Below, piece by piece: positions 5,663 through 6,680 of a stretch of 6,680 nt of DNA. The notes beneath the pieces are model-generated. The model worked only from the letters and a program-made list of their open reading frames with translations, searched no databases and was not told the DNA's origin. The number at the start of each line of letters is the position of its first letter. The first letter of the stretch is position 1. The stretch is taken from the NCBI GenBank assembly GCA_900553525.1, contig USDZ01000095.1, forward strand, positions 1-6,680, read 5' to 3'. The position numbers were made by a program, and so were the translations under genes. This DNA is from an uncultured Oscillospiraceae bacterium (GTDB taxonomy: Bacteria; Bacillota; Clostridia; Oscillospirales; Acutalibacteraceae).

Positions 5663-6680
5663 ATGTTTCAACTGAACCATGTGGACATTGCACTCAAAAA
5701 AGACGGACGAAAAATCGTGGAGGGATTTCATCTGACCATCAATCCCGGGGATAAAGTGGCATTGATCGGCGAAGAAGGAAACGGGAAAAGCACTTTGCTG
5801 CAATGGATAGCGGATCCGGATCGGGTCGAATCCTATGCGGATTGCAAGGGAATCCGCCGCATATCGGGCACAGTCGGTTTCTTCTCCCAGGAAAATGACA
5901 TACCGGGGGAAACACGGGTTTCGGATTTTCTGAAGGGGATTGACCTCTATGGAGGGTTGCCCATACCCTTGTGGAAGATACATGGCGACATGGAATTATG
6001 GACGAGTGAGCGGCCTTTTTCAGTCTTGTCCGGGGGAGAAAAGGTCAAAGTTCGCCTTGTCCGTCTACTGGCGGAACATCCGGATCTGTTTCTGTTCGAT
6101 GAGCCGACAAACGATTTGGATTTGGAGACCCTGATCTGGCTTGAGGCGTTTGTTCGAGAGATTCCGCAGCCGGTACTATACGTGTCCCACGACGAGACAT
6201 TATTAGAAAACACCGCCAATGTTATTGTCCATTTGGAGCAGATCAAGAAAAAACACGAGTGCCGCTGTACGGTGGAACGAATGGGATACCGGGAATATGT
6301 CGAGGCCCGTTTGGGGCGGCTGAATAAACAGGAACAAATCGCCCGCAAACAGCGTGCCGATTATGAAAATCAGCAGGCCCGCTGGCGGCAGATTTACAGC
6401 AAAGTCGAGCATCAACAGGAGACCATCACGAGAGCCAATCCAGGAGGCGGGCGGCTGCTCAAGAAAAAGATTCATGCGCTGAAATCCCAGGAAAAACGGA
6501 TCGAACGGCAAAAAGAAGATTTCGAGGAAATTCCAAGTGTGGAGGAAGCGATCCAGCTGACATTTGGCAACTGCCCGCCGGCACCGAGAGGGAAACGGAT
6601 TCTGGACTGGGAACAGCCGTTTCTGGAGGCTGGAGGCCGGATATTGGCTCAAAACCTGAGCCTGCATGTGACAGCGGGGG
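5663..6680 (+). CDS. ABC-F family ATPase (ribosome-associated; possible antibiotic-resistance type), 3'-truncated
   Basis: ABC-F proteins have two ATPase domains and no membrane segments. They bind the ribosomal E site and either assist translation or dislodge ribosome-targeting antibiotics. The frame is open from ATG 5663 to the window edge (339 codons). The first ABC domain shows Walker A GEEGNGKST (36-44), Q-loop Q76, signature LSGGEK (122-127), Walker B LFLFDEPTNDLD (142-153) and H-loop H176. Residues about 200-310 form a charged, helical linker with a short turn (NPGGGRLLKKK, 259-269), the position of the P-site-tRNA interaction motif. A second ABC domain is just beginning at the edge; its motifs lie beyond. 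No transmembrane helix is visible, which argues against a transporter. DEPTND replaces the more usual DEPTNH. AUA and UUA codons recur here but are rare in ftsH and fprA, hinting at separate origin. The preceding attenuator resembles those of resistance ABC-Fs. Substrate or drug specificity cannot be read from the sequence. Confidence 0.9.
   Translation, partial: MFQLNHVDIALKKDGRKIVEGFHLTINPGDKVALIGEEGNGKSTLLQWIADPDRVESYADCKGIRRISGTVGFFSQENDIPGETRVSDFLKGIDLYGGLPIPLWKIHGDMELWTSERPFSVLSGGEKVKVRLVRLLAEHPDLFLFDEPTNDLDLETLIWLEAFVREIPQPVLYVSHDETLLENTANVIVHLEQIKKKHECRCTVERMGYREYVEARLGRLNKQEQIARKQRADYENQQARWRQIYSKVEHQQETITRANPGGGRLLKKKIHALKSQEKRIERQKEDFEEIPSVEEAIQLTFGNCPPAPRGKRILDWEQPFLEAGGRILAQNLSLHVTAG

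Noticed and set aside
5633..5983. Minus-strand frame over the start of the ABC-F gene
   Set aside because: It is antisense to the ABC-F Walker A region, which is clearly coding on the + strand.

Overview
The window reads as a chromosomal segment of an anaerobic, moderately GC-rich member of the Firmicutes, most likely class Clostridia. Three things point there: the conserved gene order tilS-hpt-ftsH, strong AGGAGG-type ribosome binding sites with GTG and TTG starts, and a flavodiiron (A-type flavoprotein) O2/NO reductase typical of strict anaerobes. I cannot name a genus from the sequence alone. Every convincing gene is on the + strand. I treat the long minus-strand reading frames as shadows of the real genes.

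Left part (1-4027): a housekeeping cluster. It holds a 5'-truncated tilS (tRNA-Ile lysidine synthetase), hpt (hypoxanthine phosphoribosyltransferase, overlapping tilS by 4 bases) and ftsH (membrane AAA+ zinc protease, TTG start), closed by a long GC-rich hairpin terminator. The gene order and short spacing argue for one transcript whose promoter lies upstream of the window. The FtsH here has an EF-hand-like acidic loop in its extracytoplasmic domain and a Ser/Glu-rich C-terminal tail.

Middle (4028-5438): an AT-rich intergenic region with two candidate promoter -10 boxes and several short inverted repeats, followed by fprA. FprA is a complete class A flavodiiron protein with all di-iron ligands visible. 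It is probably a stand-alone, regulated oxygen/NO detoxification unit.

Right part (5439-6680): the most interesting region. Three bases after fprA there is a near-consensus promoter (TTGACA, 18-base spacer, extended -10). It would produce a roughly 156-nt leader holding a well-placed ribosome binding site, a 22-codon open reading frame that starts with GTG inside a 16-bp hairpin, a second hairpin over its stop codon, and then a perfect 15-bp intrinsic terminator. Twenty-nine bases past the terminator, behind a strong ribosome binding site, begins an ABC-F ATPase that runs off the window end. Promoter, short ORF, terminator and ABC-F gene in that order is the arrangement of ribosome-mediated transcription attenuation known for antibiotic-resistance ABC-F genes. 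I therefore propose that the ABC-F gene is induced when ribosomes stall on the leader ORF. The architecture is seen in the sequence; the mechanism is inference.
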